Below, in pieces: positions 33,789 to 44,670 of a stretch of 64,000 nt of DNA. A program made the translations under genes and the position numbers. Every line of letters starts with the position of its first letter. Within the stretch, counting starts at the first letter, position 1. The DNA is taken from assembly GCF_023920705.1 (NCBI RefSeq), contig NZ_CP094657.1, positions 2,790,001-2,854,000 of the forward strand. Direction: 5' to 3'. Origin of the DNA: Acinetobacter sp. XS-4. Lineage in GTDB: Bacteria; Pseudomonadota; Gammaproteobacteria; Pseudomonadales; Moraxellaceae. The notes under the pieces were generated by a model, which saw nothing but the letters and a program-made list of their open reading frames with translations, had not been told where the DNA came from and ran no database searches.

Positions 33789-35315
33789 ATGACAACTCAA
33801 ACGAAAGAAACCAGCAAAAAATTAAATGCTAAAGATCGTTACCGCGCATTAACCCGTGATCTGGACTGGGACTTTTCCTATGCAGACCGTAAAGATGCCT
33901 TCCCTTATGAAGAGTTTGAAGGTATCAAAATTACGGACTGGTCTAAATGGGAAGATCCCTTCCGTTTAACCATGGATACTTACTGGAAATATCAGGCAGA
34001 AAAAGAGAAAAAACTTTATGCCATTTTTGATGCTTTTGCTCAAAACAATGGTCAGATGAATGTCAGCAATGAACGCTACTTAAATGCGATCAAACTCTTT
34101 TTAACAGCGGTGACCCCACTTGAATATCAGGCTTATCAAGGCTATGCCCATGTAGGCCGCCAGTTTAGTGGTATTGGAGCACGTATTGCTTCTCAGATGC
34201 AGTCGATTGATGAGCTGCGTCATGTACAGACTCAAATTCATGCCATGAGCCATTACAACAAGTTCTTTGATGGTTTTCAGGACTGGGCGCACATGCATGA
34301 CCGCGTTTGGTATTTGTCTGTGCCTAAATCATTTTTTGAAGATGCCCGTTCTGCTGGACCTTTCGAGTTTTTATTATCGATTAGTTTTGCTTTTGAATAT
34401 GTACTTACCAACTTGCTGTTTGTGCCGTTTATGTCGGGTGCAGCTTATAACGGTGATATGGCAACCGTAACCTTTGGTTTTAGTGCGCAGTCAGATGAAG
34501 CACGCCACATGACGCTTGGTCTTGAAATCGTAAAATTCTTGCTCGAACAACATGAAGACAACGTGCCGATTGTGCAGGAATGGATTGATAAATGGTTCTG
34601 GCGTGGGACACGTTTACTTTCAATTGTAGGCATGATGATGGATTACATGCTGCCAAACAAAGTGATGTCTTGGAAAGAAGCTTGGGAAGTTTACTTTGAA
34701 CAAGCAGGCGGTGCGCTATTTAAAGATTTAAGCCGTTATGGCATTCGTATGCCGAAATATAGCGATGTCATTGTGAAAGAAAAAGAGCATGTCTCACATC
34801 AGGCATGGTGGATTTTCTATAACTTTGGTCATGCTGCTGGTTTCCATACATGGATTCCAACCGACGAAGAAATGGATTGGTTATCTGCTAAATATCCAGA
34901 CACTTTCGACAAATACTACCGTCCAAAATGGGAGTTAGCTCGCAAAATGGAAGCTGAAGGTAAACGCTTCTACAGCGCGGCTTTACCACAGCTTTGTCAG
35001 GTTTGTCAGATACCAATGACCTTTACCGAAATGGGCGATGATCCGACTCAGTTTAGTTATCGCCATAGCATTTACCAAGGCGAACGCTACCACACCTGTT
35101 CAGATGGCTGTCATGACATTTTCGAGCGCGAACCTGAGAAATATATACAAGCATGGCTACCTGTAAATCAAATTTTGCAAGGCAACTGTGGTGGCGGTGA
35201 CCTCGAAACCATGCTCCGCGACTATTACCGCATGAATGTCGGTGCCGACAATCTGGATATTGAAGGTTCACCAGATCAACAGCGCTGGAAAAAATGGAAA
35301 GGTAACGCAGCTTAA
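33789..35315 (+). CDS. mphN: Phenol hydroxylase oxygenase alpha subunit (DmpN type)
   Basis: The 508-residue protein is the catalytic chain. Its di-iron ligands lie in two E-x-x-H helices, QMQSIDELRHVQTQIH and FSAQSDEARHMTLGLEIV. It also has the C-terminal YHS-like metal segment with CQVCQIPM and YHTCSDGCHDIFEREPEKY, as in DmpN. It hydroxylates phenol to catechol using O2. The length matches the family. It comes 45 bases after mphM, with AAGGATG near the start. Confidence 0.95.
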   Translation: MTTQTKETSKKLNAKDRYRALTRDLDWDFSYADRKDAFPYEEFEGIKITDWSKWEDPFRLTMDTYWKYQAEKEKKLYAIFDAFAQNNGQMNVSNERYLNAIKLFLTAVTPLEYQAYQGYAHVGRQFSGIGARIASQMQSIDELRHVQTQIHAMSHYNKFFDGFQDWAHMHDRVWYLSVPKSFFEDARSAGPFEFLLSISFAFEYVLTNLLFVPFMSGAAYNGDMATVTFGFSAQSDEARHMTLGLEIVKFLLEQHEDNVPIVQEWIDKWFWRGTRLLSIVGMMMDYMLPNKVMSWKEAWEVYFEQAGGALFKDLSRYGIRMPKYSDVIVKEKEHVSHQAWWIFYNFGHAAGFHTWIPTDEEMDWLSAKYPDTFDKYYRPKWELARKMEAEGKRFYSAALPQLCQVCQIPMTFTEMGDDPTQFSYRHSIYQGERYHTCSDGCHDIFEREPEKYIQAWLPVNQILQGNCGGGDLETMLRDYYRMNVGADNLDIEGSPDQQRWKKWKGNAA

Positions 35316-35374
35316 GCACAAGGAATTGTTCAGGCAGTCATCAAGCTGCCTGATAGGAAATAAGGAGATTGAAC

Positions 35375-35737
35375 ATGACTGTTCGCGCGATACACAAAAA
35401 CTATCAATTTGAACCGCTTGATCTGCAAAAAAATTATGGCGATCAATTCTTACTTTACGTTGGTTGGGATCATCACACACTTTTTTGCTCGGCACATGCC
35501 ATGCTTGCCTCACCTCAACAGACTTTTAGGCAGTTGATTGAGCAACAAATTACAGGTGGTTTTGCCCAACATCCAGATTTTGCCAAAATTGATTGGTCAA
35601 AAGTGCAATACACCTTAGATGATCAAACAATCAATCCAGAGAGTACTCAAAGCTTGGCAGAGCTTGGTTTTGGTCATAAGTCATTACTTCGTTTCGTTAC
35701 GCCAGAATTAAATGGCTATAACGACAGCTACGTTTAA
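35375..35737 (+). CDS. mphO: Phenol hydroxylase oxygenase gamma subunit (DmpO type)
   Basis: The 120-residue protein begins MTVRAIHKNYQFEPLDLQKN and has LYVGWDHHTLFCSAHAMLAS, characteristic of the small DmpO/PHH gamma chain. It completes the oxygenase with MphL and MphN. The frame is open from TTG at 35369, but ATG 35375 has GGAG seven bases upstream. It ends 14 bases before mphP. Confidence 0.9.
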   Translation: MTVRAIHKNYQFEPLDLQKNYGDQFLLYVGWDHHTLFCSAHAMLASPQQTFRQLIEQQITGGFAQHPDFAKIDWSKVQYTLDDQTINPESTQSLAELGFGHKSLLRFVTPELNGYNDSYV

Positions 35738-35751
35738 TTCGGAGGTGTGTC

Positions 35752-36813
35752 ATGAGTTATCAAGTCACCATTGAACCGATCGGAACAACGATTGAAGTAG
35801 AAGAAGACCAAACCATTTTAGATGCCGCTTTACGTCAAGGCGTTTGGTTACCCTTTGCCTGTGGTCATGGCACTTGCGGGACATGTAAGGTTCAAGTCAC
35901 TGACGGTTTTTATGATGTCGGTGAAGCCTCGCCATTTGCACTCATGGATATTGAACGTGATGAAAATAAGGTGCTTGCCTGCTGCTGCAAACCACAATCC
36001 GACATGGTCATTGAAGCCGATGTCGATGAAGACCCAGATTTCTTAGGTCATTTGGTTCAAGACTATCAAGCGACCATCATTGAAATAAAAGACCTGTCGC
36101 CGACCATTAAAGGTGTTCGTCTACAACTGGATCGCTCAATCGAGTTTCAAGCGGGTCAATATATCAATGTCCAATTTCCAGACATTGAAGGAACTCGTGC
36201 ATTTTCAATTGCTAATTCACCAAGTGAAGTGGGCATTGTTGAGCTGCATATTCGTAAAGTTGAAGGTGGTGCAGCGACGACTTATGTACATGAACAACTT
36301 GCTACAGGTGATCAGCTTGATATTTCAGGCCCTTATGGTCAATTTTTTGTACGCAAGTCAGATGATCAAAATGCCATTTTCATTGCAGGTGGTTCAGGTC
36401 TTTCAAGTCCACAATCGATGATTTTAGATTTGCTTGATTCTGGAGATGGTCGCATGATTTACCTCTTCCAAGGAGCACGAGACTTGGCAGAGCTATACAA
36501 CCGAGAATTATTTGAACAACTCGTGAAAGACTATCCGAACTTCCGTTATATCCCCGCCTTGAATGCACCCAAAGCAGAAGACCAATGGACTGGATTTACC
36601 GGATTTGTGCACGAGGCCGTTGCCGATTACTTTGAAAATCGATGTGGTGGACACAAAGCGTATTTGTGCGGCCCACCAATCATGATCGACTCGGCAATTT
36701 CAACACTCATGCAAAGTCGCTTATTCGAACGAGATATTCACACTGAACGTTTCTTAAGTGCGGCCGATGGCGCTGCTGGACAATCGCGTTCAGCTTTATT
36801 CAAACATATTTAA
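35752..36813 (+). CDS. mphP: Phenol hydroxylase reductase (DmpP type)
   Basis: The 353-residue protein has an N-terminal plant-type [2Fe-2S] ferredoxin (ACGHGTCGTCKVQV and a distal Cys in LACCC). This is followed by an FAD domain (RAFSIANSPSE) and an NAD-binding domain (FIAGGSGLSSPQSMILDLLD, YLCGPPIMIDSAI). It passes electrons from NADH to the MphLNO oxygenase. GGAGGTGTG precedes the ATG. Last structural gene of the operon; mphX follows after 184 bases. Confidence 0.95.
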   Translation: MSYQVTIEPIGTTIEVEEDQTILDAALRQGVWLPFACGHGTCGTCKVQVTDGFYDVGEASPFALMDIERDENKVLACCCKPQSDMVIEADVDEDPDFLGHLVQDYQATIIEIKDLSPTIKGVRLQLDRSIEFQAGQYINVQFPDIEGTRAFSIANSPSEVGIVELHIRKVEGGAATTYVHEQLATGDQLDISGPYGQFFVRKSDDQNAIFIAGGSGLSSPQSMILDLLDSGDGRMIYLFQGARDLAELYNRELFEQLVKDYPNFRYIPALNAPKAEDQWTGFTGFVHEAVADYFENRCGGHKAYLCGPPIMIDSAISTLMQSRLFERDIHTERFLSAADGAAGQSRSALFKHI

Positions 36814-36997
36814 AGATAAATCATTAAACCATCCATTTTTTCAAATGAGCTTTGTATTTGCAGTTTAGAAAGCCAATACAAAGCTCACAGGAGTTCTGCA
36901 TTCCAAATTTACAGGTTAAACAGACTTAAGTTTTTAAAGACCGTTAAGGAATAACGTTTTTTAGTGACAAGCGAAACAACACAGAATAGGACATTCT

Positions 36998-37879
36998 ATG
37001 AATAACAAAATTGCTGCAATCATATGTGGTGTAATCAGCGCCCTTTACCTTCCCTCTGCATTTGCGACAGAAAATGGCTCAGACTCTTTTGCATTAGGCG
37101 CCGAAGGTATGATGGCGGGTGCCTTACCACCTGCTGGGGTCTATCTACTCAGTTATTATCAAAATTACCACGCATCAGATTTTCAAAATGGTCCCGCTCA
37201 GTTCCATGTTGATGTCAACGCCATAGTTCCGCGGTTGGTCTGGATGACCGATCAAAAAATTATGGATGGACAACTCGGGTTTTATGCAGCCCAGCCCTTG
37301 GTTGATCTACGGCTTAAAGTAAATGGAATGGCTGACTCAAACCAAGGACTCGGAGACTTGATTCTGGGTGGTATGCTCGGCTGGCATCAAGGAAATCATC
37401 ACTGGATTGCAGCCCTAGAAACAGTACTTGGGACAGGTGAATACGACACTCCAAGTACGACACATCCAGTTGAAGCCAATCTCGGGAAAAACTATCACAC
37501 CATTCGACCTATTCTTGCCTATAGTTATGCCAACGCGGCAGGCTTAGATCTTTCAACTAAACTGTCTTATAGCTGGAATACGCGTAACGACGCAACCGAC
37601 TATAAGTCTGGACAATACATTGCGGGTGACTATAGCTTTGGTTATCGCATTAACCCCAAACTCAAAGTTGCAGTCGAAGGCTATGCTTTTAAACAAACTA
37701 CAGATGACAAAGTAAACGGAAATGATATTGGGTTTAAAGGACAGGCTTTTGCAATTGGGCCAGGCATTCAATATGCCGATAAGAACTGGTCTATCGAAGC
37801 CAAATTTCTAAAAGAAACCGAAGTCGAATATCGTCCCGAAGGCCATACCAGCTGGCTAAAACTGATTTGGGCTTTCTAG
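36998..37879 (+). CDS. mphX: MphX: predicted outer-membrane beta-barrel (Phenol_MetA_deg/SphA-like)
   Basis: The 293-residue protein has a signal peptide (MNNKIAAIICGVISALYLPS ending in AFA). The mature part alternates amphipathic strands (YHTIRPILAYSYA, LDLSTKLSYSWNTR, KLKVAVEGYAF, NWSIEAKFLKETEVEYRP) and ends in WAF, the C-terminal aromatic typical of outer-membrane proteins. This fits the Phenol_MetA_deg family found in aromatic degradation clusters. As I recall, the gene in this position in strain PHEA-2 also encodes 293 residues and was reported as a repressor of phenol hydroxylase expression. The sequence shows no DNA-binding domain, so that effect may be indirect. Confidence 0.82.
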   Translation: MNNKIAAIICGVISALYLPSAFATENGSDSFALGAEGMMAGALPPAGVYLLSYYQNYHASDFQNGPAQFHVDVNAIVPRLVWMTDQKIMDGQLGFYAAQPLVDLRLKVNGMADSNQGLGDLILGGMLGWHQGNHHWIAALETVLGTGEYDTPSTTHPVEANLGKNYHTIRPILAYSYANAAGLDLSTKLSYSWNTRNDATDYKSGQYIAGDYSFGYRINPKLKVAVEGYAFKQTTDDKVNGNDIGFKGQAFAIGPGIQYADKNWSIEAKFLKETEVEYRPEGHTSWLKLIWAF

Positions 37880-37927
37880 AACCATTTAACACATAGCTTC
37901 AACCTTTGAGGCTATGCCCTGCTTTAT

Positions 37928-38887
37928 TTAAAAGTCGATACCGTCTGAATCATCTATTGGGTTTTGATCGAGCGTGAAAACGGTACGTTTATATGGAATA
38001 CCTTCAAGATCATAAACCTGATAAATACAATCAAACAAAAGCTGTAAGTCTTCACTTCGGTCCATTGCACGAGCAGTAATAAAAATCGGACTGACTGCGC
38101 CGTTATCTAAAATCGGAATGTAGTTTAAATGAGGAAAGCGAATGGTATCGGCACTGGCAGGAATAATACACAAACCTTCACCTGCTGCCACCAAACCCAA
38201 AGCCAGTTGAATTTCCCGTATTTCATGCATATTTTTTGGAACCAAACTGTGCTCGGCAAAAATATTTAAAAGCTGGGTCGAAAAATTAGGTTTCGGCGAA
38301 GTGGGATACATAAACATCTTTTCATCAATGAGATCGGCCAGATATACCCCTTCTGTACGCTGAGCAATCGGATGACTCGTATGTGCAGCAACCACCAAGC
38401 GTTCTTTACGTAGCAAAATACGTCTTACCGCAGGATCACTAATTCTTAGACGTCCAAATCCAACATCAATACGCCCTTCTTTTAATGCCTGTAGTTGTTC
38501 AGTGGTACTTAACTCCATCAATTGAATATTCAAATGCGGTTGCTGTTGCCGAAATAAATAAATGATTCGCGGCAGTAAACCATAAAGTAAAGACCCGACA
38601 AAACCGATCGTCACACTACGTTCAATCAGACCAATACGTTTGGTCATACTTTTTATTTCTTCAGCATTCGACAAAAGTTTAAGGGCGTGTTGATAAAAGA
38701 AATGTCCAGCTGGGGTTGTCTGTAAAGGACGGCTGCCACGCTCAAACAGTTGAATTCCAAGTTCACTTTCCAAATTTTGAATCTGTCGGCTCAAAGGTGG
38801 TTGAGCAATAAATAGTTTTTCCGCGGCTTTTGTAAAGCTCTGCTCTTCAACAACAGCCACAAAATACCGTAAATGTCTTAGTTCCAT
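37928..38887 (-). CDS. benM: LysR-type benzoate/muconate regulator BenM
   Basis: The 319-residue protein begins MELRHLRYFVAVVEEQSFTK and has the LysR helix-turn-helix AAEKLFIAQPPLSRQIQNLE. It has Arg160 (in ILLRKE) and Tyr292 (in CIYQVYDLEG). These match BenM Arg160 and Tyr293, the secondary benzoate site that separates BenM from CatM (His and Phe there, as remembered). It activates benABCDE with muconate and benzoate. Its C-terminus is about 15 residues longer than A. baylyi BenM. It diverges from benA; two BenM-like sites lie in the gap. Confidence 0.92.
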   Translation of the reverse strand: MELRHLRYFVAVVEEQSFTKAAEKLFIAQPPLSRQIQNLESELGIQLFERGSRPLQTTPAGHFFYQHALKLLSNAEEIKSMTKRIGLIERSVTIGFVGSLLYGLLPRIIYLFRQQQPHLNIQLMELSTTEQLQALKEGRIDVGFGRLRISDPAVRRILLRKERLVVAAHTSHPIAQRTEGVYLADLIDEKMFMYPTSPKPNFSTQLLNIFAEHSLVPKNMHEIREIQLALGLVAAGEGLCIIPASADTIRFPHLNYIPILDNGAVSPIFITARAMDRSEDLQLLFDCIYQVYDLEGIPYKRTVFTLDQNPIDDSDGIDF

Positions 38888-38896
38888 AAGGCTTCC

Positions 38897-38911
38897 ATAC
38901 CTTTAAGATAT
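38897..38911. promoter_or_regulatory. BenM-like operator, first copy
   Basis: ATAC-CTTTAAG-ATAT, matching ATAC-N7-GTAT in all but one position, lies 10 bases from the benM start codon, consistent with autoregulation. Confidence 0.6.
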
Positions 38912-38948
38912 AAAAAAATGCAAATTCAGTCTTAGACACAGTTTAACC

Positions 38949-38963
38949 ATTCTTTTAAGGTAT
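38949..38963. promoter_or_regulatory. BenM-like operator, second copy
   Basis: ATTC-TTTTAAG-GTAT, one mismatch from the BenM/CatM consensus, is centred 52 bases from the first copy. The pair resembles the multi-site benA promoter layout of A. baylyi. Confidence 0.6.
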
Positions 38964-39167
38964 ATACAAGCAACAAACCGATGAAGTGATGAATTGCTTT
39001 GTGAAAAAGCCTTCTTGCCAATCTTCCAGTGATTCATCTTCATCAATTCACGGTGAAACACCTAGCGCACTCATGCGCTTCATTGACAATATTAGGATAT
39101 CAAGACCTTGTAGATCGTAGCTAAGGCCTTGGTGACTTCCACACTTTTGGAAAGTCGGAGAACGGAC

Positions 39168-40550
39168 ATGCCACGTATTCCTGTAATCAATACTAGCCAT
39201 CTTGACCGTATTGATGAATTACTTGTAGATAATATCGATACAGGTGAATTTAAACTTCATCGCTCAGTGTTTACTGACGAAGCCCTATTTGACCTCGAAA
39301 TGAAATACATCTTCGAAGGTAATTGGGTTTACTTAGCACACGAAAGCCAAATTCCAAATAATAATGACTACTACACCACTCACATTGGTCGTCAGCCAGT
39401 CATTATTGCCCGTAACCGTAACGGTGAATTGAATGCCATGATTAATGCGTGTTCACACCGTGGAGCACAACTTTGCCGTCACAAACGTGGCAACAAAGCG
39501 ACATATACTTGCCCTTTCCACGGCTGGACGTTTAACAACTCAGGTAAACTTCTAAAAGTTAAAGATCCAAGCGAAGCTGGATACTCTGACTGCTTTAACC
39601 AAGAAGGCTCACACGACCTTAAAAAAGTAGCTCGCTTCGAGAATTACAAGGGCTTCTTGTTTGGTAGCTTAAATCCAGATGTACCTTCACTTGAAGAATT
39701 CTTAGGTGAAACCAGCAAAATCATCGACATGATTGTTGACCAGTCTGAACATGGTTTAGAAGTTCTACGTGGTTCGTCTACCTATACCTATGAAGGCAAC
39801 TGGAAACTCACTGCTGAAAATGGTGCCGATGGTTATCACGTTTCTGCTGTTCACTGGAACTACGCAGCAACAACTCAACACCGTAAAGAAACTCAAGCTG
39901 CCGATAACATCCGTGCGATGAGTGCAGGTTCTTGGGGTAAACAAGGCGGTGGTTCATATGGCTTTGAAAATGGTCACATGTTGCTTTGGACACAATGGGC
40001 AAACCCAGAAGACCGTCCAAACTTCCCGAAAGCAGACGAATACACCGAAAAATACGGTGAAGCGATGTCGAAATGGATGATTGAGCGTTCACGTAACTTG
40101 TGTCTCTATCCAAACGTTTATTTGATGGATCAGTTTGGTTCGCAAATTCGTGTACTTCGCCCACTTTCGGTCAATAGAACCGAAGTTACCATTTACTGTA
40201 TCGCGCCTAAAGGCGAAGCACCTGAAGCTCGCACACGTCGTATTCGACAATATGAAGATTTCTTTAATGCTTCAGGTATGGCAACACCAGACGATTTGGA
40301 AGAATTCCGTGCTTGTCAGGCAGGTTACGCAGGTATTGCACTTGAATGGAATGACATGTGCCGCGGTTCAAAACACTGGATTTATGGACCAGATGATGCA
40401 GCGAACGAAATCGGTTTAAAACCAATGTTAAGTGGTATCAAAACTGAAGATGAAGGTCTTTATCTTGCTCAACATCAATATTGGTTACAAACCATGAAAT
40501 ATGCGATTGCATCAGAGAAAGAAATTGCTGATCAGGGAGAAACAGCATGA
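39168..40550 (+). CDS. benA: Benzoate 1,2-dioxygenase alpha subunit
   Basis: The 460-residue protein begins [20 protein letters not shown]. It has the Rieske centre with Cys95-His97 ([11 protein letters not shown]) and Cys115-His118 ([10 protein letters not shown]), and the mononuclear iron site in [13 protein letters not shown]. With BenB and BenC it forms benzoate cis-diol. The frame is open from 39129, but the ATG at 39168 has GGAG seven bases upstream and matches the known BenA N-terminus. Its stop overlaps the benB start (ATGA). Confidence 0.97.
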   Translation: MPRIPVINTSHLDRIDELLVDNIDTGEFKLHRSVFTDEALFDLEMKYIFEGNWVYLAHESQIPNNNDYYTTHIGRQPVIIARNRNGELNAMINACSHRGAQLCRHKRGNKATYTCPFHGWTFNNSGKLLKVKDPSEAGYSDCFNQEGSHDLKKVARFENYKGFLFGSLNPDVPSLEEFLGETSKIIDMIVDQSEHGLEVLRGSSTYTYEGNWKLTAENGADGYHVSAVHWNYAATTQHRKETQAADNIRAMSAGSWGKQGGGSYGFENGHMLLWTQWANPEDRPNFPKADEYTEKYGEAMSKWMIERSRNLCLYPNVYLMDQFGSQIRVLRPLSVNRTEVTIYCIAPKGEAPEARTRRIRQYEDFFNASGMATPDDLEEFRACQAGYAGIALEWNDMCRGSKHWIYGPDDAANEIGLKPMLSGIKTEDEGLYLAQHQYWLQTMKYAIASEKEIADQGETA

Positions 40551-41047
40551 GCACTCAAGACAAAGCAACTTTAGAAAATATTGCTCAGTTTCTCTATCGC
40601 GAAGCTCGTTTTTTAGATGATGAACAATGGGATGACTGGATTGAATGCTATGCACCAGAAGCTTCTTTCTGGATGCCAGCTTGGGACGACGACGATAGAT
40701 TAACTGAAGATCCACAATCTGAAATTTCACTTATTTATTATCCAGACCGTCAAGGTTTAGAAGATCGTGTGTTCCGTATTAAAACTGAGCGCTCATCTGC
40801 AACCATGCCAGACACACGCACAACCCACAATATTGCCAACGTTGAGGTTCTCGATCGCGATGGCGACAAAGTTACTGTTCGCTTTAACTGGAATACCTTG
40901 AGTTTCCGTTACAAGACAAATTACAGCTATTTCGGTATGTCACGTTATGTGATCGATTTTTCAGGTGATCAACCAAAAATCTTGAGCAAGTATGTCGTTT
41001 TGAAAAATGACTACATCAATCAAGTCATTGATATCTACCACCTTTAA
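40547..41047 (+). CDS. benB: Benzoate 1,2-dioxygenase beta subunit
   Basis: The 166-residue protein belongs to the ring-hydroxylating dioxygenase beta family (SnoaL-like cone fold). It has [40 protein letters not shown] and [17 protein letters not shown]. It forms the core of the (alpha-beta)3 oxygenase. The 4-base overlap with benA implies translational coupling. Confidence 0.96.
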   Translation: MSTQDKATLENIAQFLYREARFLDDEQWDDWIECYAPEASFWMPAWDDDDRLTEDPQSEISLIYYPDRQGLEDRVFRIKTERSSATMPDTRTTHNIANVEVLDRDGDKVTVRFNWNTLSFRYKTNYSYFGMSRYVIDFSGDQPKILSKYVVLKNDYINQVIDIYHL

Positions 41048-41088
41048 GACATACCCCCTCAGTTAAACGGACTGTTGGCTGAGGGTAA

Positions 41089-42135
<1,047 letters not shown>

Positions 42136-42156
42136 CTCAAGGTGGAGAAGTTATCT

Positions 42157-42942
42157 ATGTCAAACCATCAAAGATTTACCGATAAAGTGGTGATTGTCAC
42201 AGGTAGTGCCCAAGGTATTGGCCGTGGCGTAGCACTACAAGTTGCAGCTGAAGGCGGCCAAGTCGTCATGGCTGACCGCTCTGAATATGTTGAAGAAGTT
42301 CTCAAAGAAATTCAGGGTGCAGGCGGTGATGCTGTCACGATTAATGCTGACCTTGAAACATATGCAGGTGCACAAGCGGTTGTTGCAAAAGCCATTGAGC
42401 ACTATGGTCGGGTAGATATCCTGATTAATAATGTAGGTGGCGCGATCTGGATGAAACCTTTTGAAGAGTTTTCCGAAGAAGAGATCATTAAGGAAGTAAA
42501 TCGCTCATTGTTTCCAACTTTATGGTGCTGCCGCGCTGTGTTACCCGCCATGATTAAGCAACAATCGGGGGTTATTGTAAATGTATCTTCAATTGCAACC
42601 CGTGGTATTAATCGTATTCCCTACTCTGCATCTAAGGGCGGTGTAAATGCTCTAACAGCATCGCTTGCTTTTGAACATGCTAAAGATGGAATTCGAGTCA
42701 ATGCCGTTGCGACTGGCGGAACCGAAGCACCCCCTCGTAAAGTGCCACGTAACGCTAATCCGTTAAGTCAAAATGAAAAAGACTGGATGCAGCAAGTGGT
42801 TGATCAAACAATAGATCGAACATTTATGGGTCGTTATGGCACAATTCAAGAACAAGTAAATACGATTTTATTTCTTGCATCAGACGATGCATCATATATG
42901 ACTGGATCGGTTATTTCGGTCGGAGGTGGAGATCAGGGTTAA
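42157..42942 (+). CDS. benD: Benzoate cis-diol (DHB) dehydrogenase
   Basis: The 261-residue short-chain dehydrogenase has the NAD motif VTGSAQGIGRGVA, NNVGG, Ser in VNVSSIATRG and the catalytic YSASKGG. It oxidises and decarboxylates benzoate cis-diol to catechol. The frame begins with GTG at 42142, but ATG 42157 has GGTGGAG upstream. The stop codon sits in the centre of a perfect 20-bp palindrome followed by five T (42931-42955). Confidence 0.95.
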   Translation: MSNHQRFTDKVVIVTGSAQGIGRGVALQVAAEGGQVVMADRSEYVEEVLKEIQGAGGDAVTINADLETYAGAQAVVAKAIEHYGRVDILINNVGGAIWMKPFEEFSEEEIIKEVNRSLFPTLWCCRAVLPAMIKQQSGVIVNVSSIATRGINRIPYSASKGGVNALTASLAFEHAKDGIRVNAVATGGTEAPPRKVPRNANPLSQNEKDWMQQVVDQTIDRTFMGRYGTIQEQVNTILFLASDDASYMTGSVISVGGGDQG

Positions 42943-42955
42943 CCCTGATCTTTTT
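42931..42955 (+). terminator. Intra-operon terminator at the benD stop codon
   Basis: GATCAGGGTT at 42931-42940 is exactly complementary to AACCCTGATC at 42941-42950, followed by TTTTT. The stem includes the TAA at 42940-42942. It could reduce transcription into benE. Confidence 0.7.
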
Positions 42956-42999
42956 ACATGATTGGGTAAATAACATGATTTGCATGGAGGCAATCACAC

Positions 43000-44193
43000 A
43001 TGGCAACCCTGTTAAAGACATTAAAAAATGACTGGTCTATATCAGCAACAGTTGCTGGCTTTCTTGCGGTTTTAATTTCCTACTCAGGCCCACTGATTAT
43101 TTTTTTCCAAGCTGCTCAGCGTGCCCATGTATCCACCGATATGATGGTGTCATGGATTTGGGGAATTTCAATTGGTGCCGCCGTTTCAGGTATTTATCTT
43201 TCGATTAAATATAAAACTCCTGTCATAACCGCATGGTCAGCACCGGGCACTGCCCTATTAGTTACCCTATTTCCAAATGTCTCATTAAATGAAGCAATAG
43301 CTGCATATATTACTTCTGCCATCGTTATTTTTTTAATTGGCGTTACCGGTTACTTCGACAAGTTACTTAAGTGGATTCCGCAAGACGTCGCTGCGGGCAT
43401 GATGGCGGGTATTCTTTTTCAATTTGGTATTGGTCTATTTACCGCGTCTGATAGCATGCCTTTTATTGTCTTTAGCATGCTTATTGTCTTTTTAATTGCC
43501 AAACGTTTAATGCCGCGCTACACCATGATTTGGGTGTTAGCTGCTGGAGTTTTATTAAGTCTCATTTTAGGCAAAATGAATCCAGTTGATGTGAGTTTTA
43601 GTTTAGCGATCCCACAGTGGATTAGCCCAGAATGGACATGGAACTCAACACTCAACCTCGCTGTTCCTCTCATTTTAGTCAGTCTAACTGGTCAGTTTTT
43701 ACCAGGTATGGCGATTATGAAACTCAGCGGTTACGACACACCAGCCAAACCCATTATTACTGTCACCAGTATTGCCTCTTTAGCTGTTGCCTGTGTCGGC
43801 GGTATTACAATTGTGCTTGCCTCCATTACCGCTGCTTTATGTATGGGCAAAGATGCGCATGAACTGAAAGAAAAACGCTATATCGCAGGAATTGCCAACG
43901 GAATTTTTTATATTTTAGGAGGCTTATTTGCTGGCAGTATTGTCATGCTATTTAGCTTACTTCCTAAAGAGTTGGTTGCAGCACTAGCAGGTTTAGCCTT
44001 GCTTGGAGCAATTGCCACCAATATTTCTGTTGCCATGAAAAATGACAATCAACGTGATGCTGCGCTTATTACCTTTTTGGCAACAGCATCAGGCATGCAT
44101 TTTCTTGGATTAAGCTCCGTTTTTTGGGGTATTTGTATTGGTGTAATCGCCCATTTCATTCTCACACCACGTTCAACTCCAGCCACAAATTAA
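43000..44193 (+). CDS. benE: BenE family benzoate transporter
   Basis: This 397-residue, roughly 12-helix membrane protein begins MATLLKTLKNDWSISATVAG and has the family pattern SYSGPLIIFFQAAQRAHVST, with AWSAPGTALL and DVAAGMMAGILFQFGIG. It is placed in the BenE (benzoate:H+ symporter) family. It follows the benD terminator, with GGAGG upstream of the start. Confidence 0.95.
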   Translation: MATLLKTLKNDWSISATVAGFLAVLISYSGPLIIFFQAAQRAHVSTDMMVSWIWGISIGAAVSGIYLSIKYKTPVITAWSAPGTALLVTLFPNVSLNEAIAAYITSAIVIFLIGVTGYFDKLLKWIPQDVAAGMMAGILFQFGIGLFTASDSMPFIVFSMLIVFLIAKRLMPRYTMIWVLAAGVLLSLILGKMNPVDVSFSLAIPQWISPEWTWNSTLNLAVPLILVSLTGQFLPGMAIMKLSGYDTPAKPIITVTSIASLAVACVGGITIVLASITAALCMGKDAHELKEKRYIAGIANGIFYILGGLFAGSIVMLFSLLPKELVAALAGLALLGAIATNISVAMKNDNQRDAALITFLATASGMHFLGLSSVFWGICIGVIAHFILTPRSTPATN

Positions 44194-44670
44194 TTTTTTA
44201 TCTAAGTGCCCACCACTAAAATAAAGCCTCAATCGCCAAATCAGACTGCAAATAATTTGCTAACCCTGATTTGGTGATTTTTATTTAATATAAATTAAAT
44301 TTTATTTTTAAAATCAATTTCAAAAATAATTAAATAATAGCCTTTCGTATTTTGTTTTTATATTTTCATTTCAATTCATAATATAAATTCACCTACATTT
44401 TCAACCGCGATTCTCATCAATAAAATTAATAAAAAAACATCTATAAAACCCTTAAAATTCTCACTATACAATATTCAACCCTATTTTAAAGGCACAACAT
44501 AGCCAGCTTAAACAATAAAAATAAATACATATTTTTCAAACAATTAAACCAACAAAAACACAATACCTTAAAGACATAAAGATATATCAATTAGGTTTTT
44601 GACTCCAACTCAATAACAAAATAGTTTATTAAAAAATAACGCGATGCTTCACAAATTGGAGGTGAAGAAA
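44194..44670. other. benE-benK intergenic region
   Basis: This 477-base gap is very AT-rich (long runs of A and T) and has no frame. It includes a BenM/CatM-like motif at 44563-44577, suggesting a separate promoter for benK-benP. Confidence 0.5.
44563..44577. promoter_or_regulatory. BenM/CatM-like motif before benK
   Basis: ATAC-CTTAAAG-ACAT, about 94 bases upstream of the benK start codon. It shares a 14-base core with the motif before mphR (31861). Confidence 0.45.
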
